A DNA stretch of 23,240 bases from DASSKA01 sp963839365 (lineage in GTDB: Bacteria; Actinomycetota; Actinomycetes; Propionibacteriales; Nocardioidaceae), in contig CAWIUT010000011.1 of the NCBI GenBank assembly GCA_963839365.1, positions 1 through 23,240 of the forward strand, in the 5' to 3' direction. A model generated the notes under the pieces. That model ran no database searches. It had not been told where the DNA came from and saw only the letters and a list, made by a program, of their open reading frames with translations. Positions 16,385 to 23,240 of this stretch are shown piece after piece. Numbering within the stretch: the first letter of the stretch is position 1; every line of letters begins with the position of its first letter. The translations under genes and the position numbers were made by a program.

Positions 16385-17400
16385 GCGCCGACGTGGCGAC
16401 CGAGCTCCCGGCCGAGCCGGCCGCCGAGGAGACGGCGGCCGCCGGGTTCGCCGTACGCCTGGACAACTTCGAAGGCCCCTTCGACCTGCTGCTCTCGCTG
16501 ATCGCCAAGCACAAGCTGGATATCACCGAGGTGGCCCTGTCGAAGGTCACCGACGAGTTCATCGCTCACATCAAGGCCCGCACCGGTGACGGCGGCTGGG
16601 ACCTGGAGCAGACGTCGTCGTTCCTGCTGGTCGCCTCCACCCTCCTCGACCTCAAGGCGGCGCGGCTGCTGCCCAAGGGCGATGTGGAGGACGAGGAGGA
16701 CCTGGCGTTGCTGGAGGCCCGGGACCTGCTGTTCGCCCGGCTGCTGCAGTACCGCGCCTTCAAGCAGGTGGCTGCGCTCATGGAGCGGCGGCTGGAGCAG
16801 GAGGCGCGCCGCTACCCGCGGTCGGTCGGTCTCGAGGAGCGGTTCGCCACCCTTCTCCCCGAGGTGCTGATCGGTCTCGGCCTGGAGGAGTTCGCGGCCC
16901 TGGCGGGGCGGGCCATGGAGCCCAAGCCCGCCGCCGAGCTGACCTTGGCCCACCTGCACGCCCCGACCGTGAGCGTGCGGGAGCAGGCGGCGCTGGTGGT
17001 CTCCCGGCTCCGCCGGCAGGGGGCCACGACCTTCCGCACGCTTGCCTCGGACTCCCCGGACACGCTGACCACGGTGGCCCGGTTCCTGGCGCTGTTGGAG
17101 CTGTTCCGGGAGGGCGCGGTGGCCTTCGACCAGGTCAGCCCGCTGGCCGAGCTGACCATTCGCTGGACCGGAGCAGCCGAGGGCGACGTCGCCATCACCG
17201 ACGAGTTCGACGGGCACCCGGGACCCGAGCCCGCCGGGGACCTCCCACCGGGTGAGCCCGCCGCGGCTGGCCCGGAGCCGGACGGACCGGAGCCGGACGG
17301 ACCGGAGCCGGACGGACCGGAGCCGGACGGACCGGAGCCGGACGGACCGCAGCCGGACCACCAGGCCGGCGAGCATCAAGAAGCGAAGGACCTGCCGTGA
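16381..17400 (+). CDS. scpA: Segregation and condensation protein A (kleisin)
   Basis: A 339-residue kleisin that bridges SMC and binds ScpB to form the bacterial condensin. The start is GTG at 16381, overlapping the preceding stop. After about 20 Ala/Glu-rich residues comes the SMC-neck-binding N-terminal domain (VRLDNFEGPFDLLLSLIAKHKLDI, then LLVASTLLDLKAARLLP), a central ScpB-binding region and a C-terminal winged helix (about 215-275, RFLALLELFREGAVAFDQ). The core ends near residue 280. Residues 298-327 are five exact PEPDG repeats plus one degenerate copy, a tail not usual in ScpA. Translation couples to scpB by GTGA (17397-17400). Confidence 0.95.
   Translation: MSADVATELPAEPAAEETAAAGFAVRLDNFEGPFDLLLSLIAKHKLDITEVALSKVTDEFIAHIKARTGDGGWDLEQTSSFLLVASTLLDLKAARLLPKGDVEDEEDLALLEARDLLFARLLQYRAFKQVAALMERRLEQEARRYPRSVGLEERFATLLPEVLIGLGLEEFAALAGRAMEPKPAAELTLAHLHAPTVSVREQAALVVSRLRRQGATTFRTLASDSPDTLTTVARFLALLELFREGAVAFDQVSPLAELTIRWTGAAEGDVAITDEFDGHPGPEPAGDLPPGEPAAAGPEPDGPEPDGPEPDGPEPDGPEPDGPQPDHQAGEHQEAKDLP
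17272..17361 (+). repeat. 15-bp tandem repeat in the 3' end of scpA
   Basis: Five identical copies of CCGGAGCCGGACGGA (17272-17346) are followed by a diverged sixth (17347-17361, CCGCAGCCGGACCAC). Each copy encodes Pro-Glu-Pro-Asp-Gly. A 15-bp unit keeps the reading frame, so copy number can change by slippage without breaking scpA or the coupled scpB. Confidence 0.95.
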
Positions 17401-18020
17401 CAGAGCGCGTGAAAGAGGGACAGCAGCCCGAGACCCTGGAGGTCCCGCTGGCACCGTTGCGCCCGGCGCTGGAGGCAGTGCTGATGGTCGCCGACCAGCC
17501 GTTGGACCACCTCACGCTCGCGTCCGTGGTCGGCTACCCGCCGGGGCAGGTCGCCGACACCCTCGACGAGCTCGCCCGGGAGTACGCCGAGCAGGACCGC
17601 GGCTTCGATCTGCGCAACGTGGCCGGCGGCTGGCGCTACTACACCCGCGAGGACTACGCCCCGGTGGTGGAGAAGTTCGTCCACGACGGGCAGCAGGCCA
17701 GGCTCACCCAGGCGGCGCTGGAGACCCTGGCCGTGGTCGCCTACAAGCAACCGGTCAGCCGGGCCCGAGTCTCCGCGGTCCGTGGGGTGAACGTGGACGG
17801 GGTGATGCGCACCCTCGTCGCGCGCGGGCTGGTGGAGGAGTGCGGCAACGACAGCCAGACCAACGCGGTGCTGTACCGCACGACCGGCTACTTCCTGGAG
17901 CGCATCGGGATCTCCTCCCTCGACGAGCTGCCCGAGCTGGCGCCGTTCCTGCCGGACATGGCAGACGTCGACGACCCGGACGCCCGGCCGGAGGAGGCAG
18001 CGGGCCAGGAGAACGCGTGA
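17397..18020 (+). CDS. scpB: Segregation and condensation protein B
   Basis: A 207-residue ScpB. The start is GTG at 17397, overlapping the scpA stop, with AAGGA (17386-17390) six bases upstream. Two winged-helix domains are visible: LRPALEAVLMVADQPLDHLTLAS with GWRYYTREDYAPVVE, then ARLTQAALETLAVVAYKQPVSRA with RGVNVDGVMRTLVARGLVEECG. The dimer clamps the central part of ScpA and regulates SMC ATPase cycling in chromosome compaction and segregation. The last 25 residues are acidic and disordered. The smc gene itself is not in the window. The stop overlaps the next gene as GTGA (18017-18020). Confidence 0.95.
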   Translation: MTERVKEGQQPETLEVPLAPLRPALEAVLMVADQPLDHLTLASVVGYPPGQVADTLDELAREYAEQDRGFDLRNVAGGWRYYTREDYAPVVEKFVHDGQQARLTQAALETLAVVAYKQPVSRARVSAVRGVNVDGVMRTLVARGLVEECGNDSQTNAVLYRTTGYFLERIGISSLDELPELAPFLPDMADVDDPDARPEEAAGQENA

Positions 18021-18763
18021 GCCTGCCCGACGACGGCGCGCACCTGGTCCGGCTGCAGAAGCTGCTCGCCCAGTCCGGCGTGGCCAGCCGGCGCAAGTGC
18101 GAGGAGCTGATGCTCGCCGGGGAGGTGGAGGTTGATGGCGAGGTGGTCACCCGGCTGGGCACCAAGGTCGACCCTGCCACCGCGGTGATCCGGGTCTCCG
18201 GCCGCCGGCTGCCGCCGGCGAGCCCGCACGTGTATATGGTGCTCAACAAGCCGCGCGGTGTGGTGTCGACGATGTCGGACCCGGAAGGCCGGCCGACCTT
18301 GGTGGACTACGTGGGCGAACGGCCGGAGCGGCTGTTCCACGTCGGTCGGCTGGACACCGACACCGAAGGGCTGATCCTGCTCACCAACGACGGGCAGTTC
18401 GCGCAGCGGATCGCGCACCCGTCGTACGAGCTGGAGAAGACCTACGTCGCCCAGGTGCGCGGGGTGGTACGGCGGGCGACGCTGAGCCGGCTGCGCGACG
18501 GCGTGACTCTCGAGGACGGGCCGGTCACGGTGCACCGGGCCAAGGTGCTCTCGAGCTTGCGCGACCGGTCGATCGTCGAGCTGGTCATCCACGAGGGCCG
18601 CAACCGGATCGTGCGCCGGCTCCTCGATGAGGTGGGCCACCCGGTGCTGCGGCTGACCCGGACCGCGATCGGCCCCGTCGAACAGCGGGGGCTGCGCACC
18701 GGCGAGCTGCGGGAGCTCACCCGCGACGAGCTGGGCGCCCTGCTGGACGCTGCCCGGCTCTAG
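18017..18763 (+). CDS. rluB: 23S rRNA pseudouridine synthase, RluB/RsuA family
   Basis: A 248-residue pseudouridine synthase. The start is GTG at 18017 with AGGAG (18007-18011) five bases upstream, overlapping the scpB stop. An S4 RNA-binding domain (residues 10-60, LVRLQKLLAQSGVASRRKCEE) is followed by the RsuA/RluB/E/F catalytic domain: YMVLNKPRGVVST, catalytic Asp113 in HVGRLDTDTEGLILLTND, YELEKTYVAQVRG and IHEGRNRIVRRLL. The C-terminal LRLTRTAIGPV motif is also typical. It probably modifies 23S helix 89 near the peptidyl transferase centre, but the exact site cannot be read from the sequence. Association with scpAB is conserved in many Gram-positives. Confidence 0.92.
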   Translation: MSLPDDGAHLVRLQKLLAQSGVASRRKCEELMLAGEVEVDGEVVTRLGTKVDPATAVIRVSGRRLPPASPHVYMVLNKPRGVVSTMSDPEGRPTLVDYVGERPERLFHVGRLDTDTEGLILLTNDGQFAQRIAHPSYELEKTYVAQVRGVVRRATLSRLRDGVTLEDGPVTVHRAKVLSSLRDRSIVELVIHEGRNRIVRRLLDEVGHPVLRLTRTAIGPVEQRGLRTGELRELTRDELGALLDAARL

Positions 18764-18769
18764 TGCCAC

Positions 18770-18775
18770 TAGGGT
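18770..18775 (+). promoter_or_regulatory. Candidate -10 box for aroH-tyrA
   Basis: TAGGGT lies seven bases after the rluB stop and 24 before the aroH GTG. It leaves room for a short leader carrying the AGGAGGT ribosome binding site (18784-18790). No good -35 is present. Confidence 0.3.
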
Positions 18776-18798
18776 TGCCCGTCAGGAGGTGGTCACCG

Positions 18799-19194
18799 GT
18801 GGCGGTGCGGGCGGTCCGCGGCGCGACCCAGCTCGAGGACGACGTGCGTGAGCACATGCTGGAGCGGGTCGCCGAGATGGTGCAGGGCGTGATGGACGCC
18901 AACGGCCTGACCGTCGACGACTTCATCAGCGTGATCTTCACCGCGACCTCGGACCTGGTCTCGGAGTTCCCCGCCTACGCTGCGCGCAAGCTCGGGTTCG
19001 GGGAGGTGCCGCTGATCTGCACCCGGGAGCTGGAGATCGAGGGCTCGATGCCGCGCGTGGTGCGGATGCTGGCGCACGTCGAGACAGCCCTGCCACGCTC
19101 GGAGATCACCCATGTCTACCTTCACGGGGCGGCTGGGCTGCGCCGGGACCTCACCCACGTGCGCGAGGTCCCCGACCGGCCGGCCGGCCAGTGA
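18799..19194 (+). CDS. aroH: Chorismate mutase, AroH class
   Basis: A 131-residue monofunctional chorismate mutase of the Bacillus AroH fold, converting chorismate to prephenate. The start is GTG at 18799, with AGGAGGT (18784-18790) eight bases upstream; a longer reading from 18763 overlaps the rluB stop and lacks such a site. Active-site residues by alignment from memory are Arg7 (AVRG), Glu77 (CTREL) and Arg89 (RVVRM). FTATSDLVSEFPAYAAR and THVYLHGAAGLRRDL are family landmarks. Its stop overlaps tyrA as GTGA, placing two consecutive steps of tyrosine synthesis under one control. Confidence 0.94.
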   Translation: MAVRAVRGATQLEDDVREHMLERVAEMVQGVMDANGLTVDDFISVIFTATSDLVSEFPAYAARKLGFGEVPLICTRELEIEGSMPRVVRMLAHVETALPRSEITHVYLHGAAGLRRDLTHVREVPDRPAGQ

Positions 19195-20279
19195 CCGCAA
19201 CCCAGCCGGGCGCCGCGGTGCCCGGGCCGGTCCTGGTCGTCGGCGCGGGGCTGCTCGGCACGTCGACCGGACTGGCGCTGCGCCGCCGGGGTGTCGACGT
19301 GGCGGTCAGCGACATCAGCGTCGAGAACACCCGTATCGCCACCGCGGTCGGGGCTGCGAACCTTCCCGCCGACGCCATCACGCCGGGGCTCGTGGTCGTC
19401 GCAGTTCCCCCGGACCATCTCGGCCCGGTGATCGCCGAGCAGCTCGAGCGGGACAGCGCTGTGGTGACCGACGTCGGCAGCGTCAAGTCCGCCCCGCTGG
19501 CTGCGGCCGCGGCGCTGGTGGGGGAGCAGAGACTGCGCCGCTACGTCGGCGGGCACCCGCTGGCCGGCAGCGAGCGGTCCGGGCCGTTCGCCGCCTCAGC
19601 GGCGCTGTTCGACGGCAGACCCTGGGCGCTCACCCCGCATCCGGGCGCCGACCCCGAGGCCGTGGTCGCCGTCGAGGCACTGGCGCACGCCTGCGGCGCC
19701 ACCCCCGTCCGGTTCAGCCCTGCCGAGCACGACGAGGCGGTCGCTCGCACCTCGCACCTGCCGCACCTGCTGGCCGCTCTGGTGGCCGGGCGCCTCACCG
19801 AGGCGCCGGCGAGCCATCTGGCGCTCACCGGCCAGGGGATCCGGGACGTCACCCGGATCGCTGCCGGCGACCCCGGGCTGTGGCAGCAGATCGTCACCGC
19901 GAACGCGACAGCAGTCGCAGACCTGCTTCGGTCGGTGCGCGAGGACCTGGACGCCCTCATGGCCGCGGTGGCTGCCGGCGACCGGGCCTCGATCGGCGCC
20001 GTGCTCGGCCGTGGGGTGGCCGGCACCGGCAAGCTGCCGGGCAAGCACGGCGGTCCTGCCCGCGCCGACACCGCGTTGTACGTCGGCGTTCCCGACCATC
20101 CGGGCGAGCTGGCCCGACTGCTCGCCGAAGCCGGCGAGATCGGCGTGAACGTGGAGGACCTGCGGATCGACCACGATCCTGACCGGCCGGTCGGTCTGGT
20201 CGAGCTCACCGTCGCCGCTGACAGCGTGGAGCACCTGCAGAGCTCGCTCGAGGCGCGGGGCTGGACCACGCACCGCTAG
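19191..20279 (+). CDS. tyrA: Prephenate dehydrogenase with C-terminal ACT domain
   Basis: A 362-residue NAD(P)-dependent dehydrogenase of tyrosine synthesis, acting on prephenate (4-hydroxyphenylpyruvate as product) or possibly arogenate. The start is GTG at 19191, overlapping the aroH stop. The Rossmann motif is VLVVGAGLLGTS (15-26). VTDVGSVKSA, GGHPLAGSERSG with the substrate-binding His, and RTSHLPHLLAALVA are diagnostic. From residue 292 an ACT domain follows (ALYVGVPDHPGELARLLAEAGEIGVNVEDL), which usually mediates feedback inhibition by tyrosine. It follows directly on the chorismate mutase that makes its substrate. Confidence 0.94.
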   Translation: MTATQPGAAVPGPVLVVGAGLLGTSTGLALRRRGVDVAVSDISVENTRIATAVGAANLPADAITPGLVVVAVPPDHLGPVIAEQLERDSAVVTDVGSVKSAPLAAAAALVGEQRLRRYVGGHPLAGSERSGPFAASAALFDGRPWALTPHPGADPEAVVAVEALAHACGATPVRFSPAEHDEAVARTSHLPHLLAALVAGRLTEAPASHLALTGQGIRDVTRIAAGDPGLWQQIVTANATAVADLLRSVREDLDALMAAVAAGDRASIGAVLGRGVAGTGKLPGKHGGPARADTALYVGVPDHPGELARLLAEAGEIGVNVEDLRIDHDPDRPVGLVELTVAADSVEHLQSSLEARGWTTHR

Positions 20280-20297
20280 CGTCCACCCGGGCACCGG

Positions 20298-20303
20298 TAG
20301 GCT
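20298..20303 (+). promoter_or_regulatory. Candidate -10 box for cmk-plsC-der
   Basis: TAGGCT lies in the 63-base gap between tyrA and cmk. It leaves a short leader with the AGGAGAGG ribosome binding site before the GTG at 20343. The -35 region is not recognisable. Confidence 0.3.
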
Positions 20304-20342
20304 TCGCCCCGGAACGTGTCGGTCGAGCAGGAGAGGGCAGCG

Positions 20343-21020
20343 GTGGGTTCACGGGTGGTCGTGGCGGTCGACGGTCCCTCCGGATCCGGCAAGTCGAGCA
20401 CCTCCCGAGGGGCGGCTGACCGGCTGGGGCTGCGTTACCTCGACACGGGCGCGATGTTCCGCGCGCTCACCTGGTGGATGCTGCAGCACCACGTCGACGT
20501 CGACGACGCCGACGCGGTGGCCGCGCACGCGAACGAGCCGGTGCTGCTGTCCGGGACCGACCCGAAGGTGCCGACCATCAGCGTGGACGGGGTCGACGTC
20601 TCCGGCCCGATCCGCTCCCCGGAGGTGACCGCGGCGGTCAGCGCGGTCAGTGCCGTTCCCGCGGTCCGGGCCCGGCTGCTTGCCGAGCAACGCGCCATCA
20701 TCGGCGACGGCGGCATCGTCGTGGAGGGGCGGGACATCGGGACGGTCGTGGTCCCGAACGCTCCGGTGAAGGTGTTCTTGACGGCTGCCCCGGACGCCCG
20801 CGCCCTCCGTCGTACTGCTGAGCTGAGCGTCGAGGTGGACCCGGGCCAGACCGAGGCGGATCTGCTGCGCCGGGACCTGCTGGACTCCGGCCGCGTGCAC
20901 GCGCCACTGGCGCTGGCGGCCGATGCGGTGCGCATCGACAGCACCGCGCACTCCCTGGACGAGGTGGTCGACATGGTGATCGCACTCGTGCAGCGGGCGC
21001 AGGAGCGGGCCAAGGCGTGA
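20343..21020 (+). CDS. cmk: Cytidylate kinase
   Basis: A 225-residue (d)CMP kinase. The GTG at 20343 is chosen because AGGAGAGG (20329-20336) lies six bases upstream; an in-frame GTG at 20316 would add nine residues but has no ribosome binding site. The P-loop is GPSGSGKS (11-18). RYLDTGAMFRALTWWML, VVEGRDIGTVVVPNAPVKVFLTA and LRRDLLDSGRVHAPLALAADAVRIDST are the CMP-binding and lid regions. It supplies CDP/dCDP and complements pyrG upstream in pyrimidine nucleotide supply. Its stop overlaps plsC as GTGA (21017-21020). Confidence 0.95.
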   Translation: MGSRVVVAVDGPSGSGKSSTSRGAADRLGLRYLDTGAMFRALTWWMLQHHVDVDDADAVAAHANEPVLLSGTDPKVPTISVDGVDVSGPIRSPEVTAAVSAVSAVPAVRARLLAEQRAIIGDGGIVVEGRDIGTVVVPNAPVKVFLTAAPDARALRRTAELSVEVDPGQTEADLLRRDLLDSGRVHAPLALAADAVRIDSTAHSLDEVVDMVIALVQRAQERAKA

Positions 21021-21769
21021 GCGGCAGTCGCGCCGACCACCTCGAGCTGCCGCGCACCGATGATGCACCGCACCCGCGGCGCCGGCTGCTGCAGACGCTG
21101 CGCCCGGCGGGCCGTTCCTACCTGGAGCGGCGCTACGACATCCGGCAGCACGGCACCGACCGGGTGCCGCGTTGGGGTGGGTGCATCCTGGCCGCCAACC
21201 ACATCGGTCTGCTGGACGGGCCGCTGATCACCACCGTGGCTCCCCGCCCGGTGCACTTCTTGACCAAGAAGGAGATGTTCGAGGGGCGGGTCGGCACCGG
21301 GTTGCGGATCACCGGCCAGATCCCGCTCGCGCGCACCGAGTACGACGCGGCAGCGGTCAAGGGCTGCCTGCGAGTGCTCCGCGACGGCGGGGTGGTCGGC
21401 ATCTTCCCCGAGGGCAGCCGCGGGACCGGGGAGTTCGAGGCCTTCCACGGGGGCGTGGCCTACCTGGCACTCGTGACCGGTGCGCCGATCGTACCGGTCA
21501 CGGTGTTCGGCACCCGGGAGCCCGGCGGTCACTCCGACTCGATGCCGGCGCGCGGGGCCCGGCTCGATCTCGTGTACGGCGCCCCCGTCCGGCTGTCGCG
21601 GCAGCCCTGGCCCCGCCGTCAGGAGGAGGTTCGACGTACCTCGCAGATGCTGCGGAACAGGTTCCGGGATCATCTTGTTGAGGCAAAGAACCTCACCGGG
21701 CTCGCGTTGCCCGGCCCGATCCCGGGGCAGACCGCGCCGGGCCACGACTCCCGTGCGAAGGAAGTGTGA
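21017..21769 (+). CDS. plsC: 1-acyl-sn-glycerol-3-phosphate acyltransferase (PlsC family)
   Basis: A 250-residue acyltransferase of phospholipid synthesis, transferring an acyl group to lysophosphatidic acid at the membrane surface. Motif I is NHIGLLDGP with catalytic His62 and Asp67 (HX4D). Motif II lies around TGQIPLAR, motif III is FPEGSRGTGEF (Glu132) and motif IV is APIVPVTVFG. There is no clear membrane-spanning helix, so peripheral association is likely. The start is GTG at 21017, overlapping the cmk stop. The last 30 residues are Pro/Gly-rich. The exact acceptor is not certain for this family. The stop shares one base with the der start. Confidence 0.93.
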   Translation: MSGSRADHLELPRTDDAPHPRRRLLQTLRPAGRSYLERRYDIRQHGTDRVPRWGGCILAANHIGLLDGPLITTVAPRPVHFLTKKEMFEGRVGTGLRITGQIPLARTEYDAAAVKGCLRVLRDGGVVGIFPEGSRGTGEFEAFHGGVAYLALVTGAPIVPVTVFGTREPGGHSDSMPARGARLDLVYGAPVRLSRQPWPRRQEEVRRTSQMLRNRFRDHLVEAKNLTGLALPGPIPGQTAPGHDSRAKEV

Positions 21770-23112
21770 TGACGACCGAGCCCGTCGCCGTGACTGGCAG
21801 GATCCCGGTCCTGGCCGTCGTCGGCCGTCCCAACGTGGGCAAGTCGACGCTCGTGAACCGGATCCTGGGACGCCGCGAGGCGGTGGTGGAGGACGTCCCC
21901 GGCGTGACCAGGGACCGGGTCTCCTACGAGACCAGCTGGAGCGGTCGGGCCTTCACGGTGGTGGACACCGGCGGGTGGGACCCCGACGCTCGCGGACTGG
22001 CGGAGCGGATCGCGGCACAGGCCGAGGTGGCCGTGGACATAGCGGATGCTGTGCTCTTCGTCGTGGACGCGACGGTCGGGATCACTGACGCAGACGAGGC
22101 GGTGGTCCGGATCCTGCGCAGGTCCGGCAAGCCCGTCGTACTCGCGGCCAACAAGGTCGACGACATGCGCGGTGAGGCCGAGGCGTACGCGTTGTGGAAC
22201 CTGGGGCTGGGGGAGCCGTACCCGGTCTCCGCGCTGCACGGCCGCGGCTCGGGCGACCTGCTCAACGCGGTCCTGGACGCGCTGCCGGAGTCCCCGGAGG
22301 AGTCGTTCGAGGAGGTCGCCGGCCCACGCCGGGTGGCGATCGTCGGGAAACCGAACGTCGGCAAGTCCTCGCTGCTGAACAAGCTGGCGGGGGAGGACCG
22401 GGTGGTGGTCGACGATGTGGCCGGCACCACGGTCGACCCTGTTGACGAGCTCGTCGAGCTGGGTGGCCGCACCTGGCGGTTCATCGACACCGCGGGGATC
22501 CGCAAGCGGGTGAAGGAGGCCTCCGGCCACGAGTACTACGCCAGCCTGCGCACCTCCACGGCCGTCGAACGCGCCGAGGTCTGTGTGATGGTGGTGGACG
22601 CCTCGGGGCCGCTCTCGGAGCAGGACCTGCGCATCATCAGCTCGGTAGCCGACGCCGGCCGGGCCCTGGTGATCGCCTTCAACAAGTGGGACCTCGTCGA
22701 CGAGGAGCGCCGCTACTACCTGGACCGGGAGATCGAACGGGACCTGGTCCGGGTGCAGTGGGCGCCGCGGGTGAACATCACCGCCCGCACCGGGTGGCAC
22801 GTGGACCGGCTGGTCCCGGCCATCGACGCGGCCCTGGAGGGCTGGGAGACCCGGGCCACCACCGGGGCGCTGAACTCGTTCCTGGGTCGGCTGGTTGCCG
22901 AGCACCCCCACCCGGTGCGCGGCGGCAAGCAGCCCCGGGTGCTGTTCGGCACTCAGGCCTCCACGGCGCCGCCCACTTTCGTGCTCTTCACCTCGGGGCA
23001 GCTGGAGGCGTCCTACCTTCGGTTCGTGGAACGGCGGCTCCGCGAGGAGTTCGGGTTCGTCGGAACGCCCGTGCACGTGCAGCAGCGCGCTCGCCGCCGC
23101 GACCGCAAGTAG
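21769..23112 (+). CDS. der: Ribosome-assembly GTPase Der (EngA)
   Basis: A 447-residue GTPase with two tandem G domains and a KH-like C-terminal domain, needed for 50S subunit assembly. The first P-loop is GRPNVGKS (19-26) with VVDTGGWD (G3) and NKVD (G4). The second is GKPNVGKS from residue 193, with FIDTAGIRKR and NKWD. The KH-like part includes LNSFLGRLVAEHPHPV and YLRFVERRLREEFGFVGTPV. The ATG at 21769 (AAGGAAG four bases upstream) is preferred over GTG at 21766. It ends in a basic tail (RARRRDRK). It is the last gene of the cmk-plsC-der unit. Confidence 0.96.
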   Translation: MTTEPVAVTGRIPVLAVVGRPNVGKSTLVNRILGRREAVVEDVPGVTRDRVSYETSWSGRAFTVVDTGGWDPDARGLAERIAAQAEVAVDIADAVLFVVDATVGITDADEAVVRILRRSGKPVVLAANKVDDMRGEAEAYALWNLGLGEPYPVSALHGRGSGDLLNAVLDALPESPEESFEEVAGPRRVAIVGKPNVGKSSLLNKLAGEDRVVVDDVAGTTVDPVDELVELGGRTWRFIDTAGIRKRVKEASGHEYYASLRTSTAVERAEVCVMVVDASGPLSEQDLRIISSVADAGRALVIAFNKWDLVDEERRYYLDREIERDLVRVQWAPRVNITARTGWHVDRLVPAIDAALEGWETRATTGALNSFLGRLVAEHPHPVRGGKQPRVLFGTQASTAPPTFVLFTSGQLEASYLRFVERRLREEFGFVGTPVHVQQRARRRDRK

Positions 23113-23141
23113 CCGGTTCCGCGTTATCCGGACCCCTGCGA

Positions 23142-23147
23142 TAAGGT
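23142..23147 (+). promoter_or_regulatory. Candidate -10 box for the tRNA-Pro gene
   Basis: TAAGGT lies 29 bases after the der stop and 33 bases before the tRNA. A TTCCGC segment about 19 bases upstream is a weak -35 candidate. An isolated tRNA gene facing the same way needs a promoter nearby, which supports this reading. Confidence 0.4.
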
Positions 23148-23153
23148 GCTCTG

Positions 23154-23178
23154 GCCCGGGCGTCGTACGACGCCGGGC
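23154..23178 (+). other. Inverted repeat between der and tRNA-Pro
   Basis: GCCC (23154-23157) and GGCGTC (23159-23164) pair with GACGCC (23169-23174) and GGGC (23175-23178). One G is bulged and the loop is GTAC. The ten-pair hairpin ends two bases before the tRNA. It could terminate der transcription or sit in the 5' leader of the tRNA precursor. No T-run follows. Confidence 0.6.
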
Positions 23179-23180
23179 AT

Positions 23181-23240
<60 letters not shown>

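Noticed and set aside
17195..17515. Arg/Pro/Val repeat proteins on the minus strand over the end of scpA
   Set aside because: These are antisense readings of the 15-bp scpA minisatellite and have no independent support.

Overview
The window is a high-GC stretch of actinobacterial chromosome. GC-rich third positions, many GTG starts and a set of actinobacteria-specific genes (steA/steB, tlyA with recN, a TPR protein beside an rRNA operon) support this. From memory of gene order, it follows the block Rv1691-Rv1713 of Mycobacterium tuberculosis: TPR protein, HAD phosphatase, small protein, tlyA, NAD kinase, recN, steA, steB/mctB, pyrG, Nudix, xerD, parA-like, scpA, scpB, rluB-like, cmk, der. Extra genes here are an ssb-like gene, a DUF1015 gene, ald, an RHH-type gene between parA and scpA, aroH, tyrA and plsC. 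A Nocardioides-like member of the Propionibacteriales is a reasonable but unproven guess.

Layout. 1-221: end of an rRNA operon (spacer, 5S rRNA, strong terminator hairpin). 286-2921: TPR protein, a short SSB-like protein and a convergent DUF1015 gene, which is the only minus-strand gene. 2971-7773: HAD-IIA phosphatase, small conserved protein, tlyA, NAD kinase and recN, closely packed. 7825-9974: steA-steB, cell-division membrane proteins. 10093-12461: pyrG and a Nudix hydrolase. 12522-14683: alanine dehydrogenase and xerD. 14684-14942: a regulatory gap with a hairpin, an 11-bp direct-repeat array and a promoter-like pair. 14943-18763: parA-like, RHH-type protein, scpA, scpB and rluB-like genes, each joined to the next by a 4-base GTGA overlap. 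18799-20279: aroH-tyrA, tyrosine/phenylalanine branch. 20343-23112: cmk, plsC, der. 23181-end: start of tRNA-Pro(GGG), cut off by the window end.

How the genes fit together. Much of the window concerns chromosome maintenance: recN (break repair), xerD (dimer resolution), parA plus an RHH protein plus scpAB (segregation and condensin), and steA/steB (septum). The rest serves nucleotide supply (pyrG, cmk), ribosome maturation (tlyA, rluB-like, der), NADP supply and aromatic amino acids. No mobile element, CRISPR array or defence island was seen.

The most interesting structure is at about 14.8-18 kb. A ParA-type ATPase is translationally coupled to a protein with a C-terminal ribbon-helix-helix-like domain and then to ScpA-ScpB. 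It is preceded by three and a half 11-bp repeats overlapping a likely -35 box. This resembles the architecture of plasmid type Ib partition cassettes (ParA, RHH centromere-binding protein, upstream repeats), here fused to the genes of the SMC loader/kleisin complex. The function is inferred and not shown.
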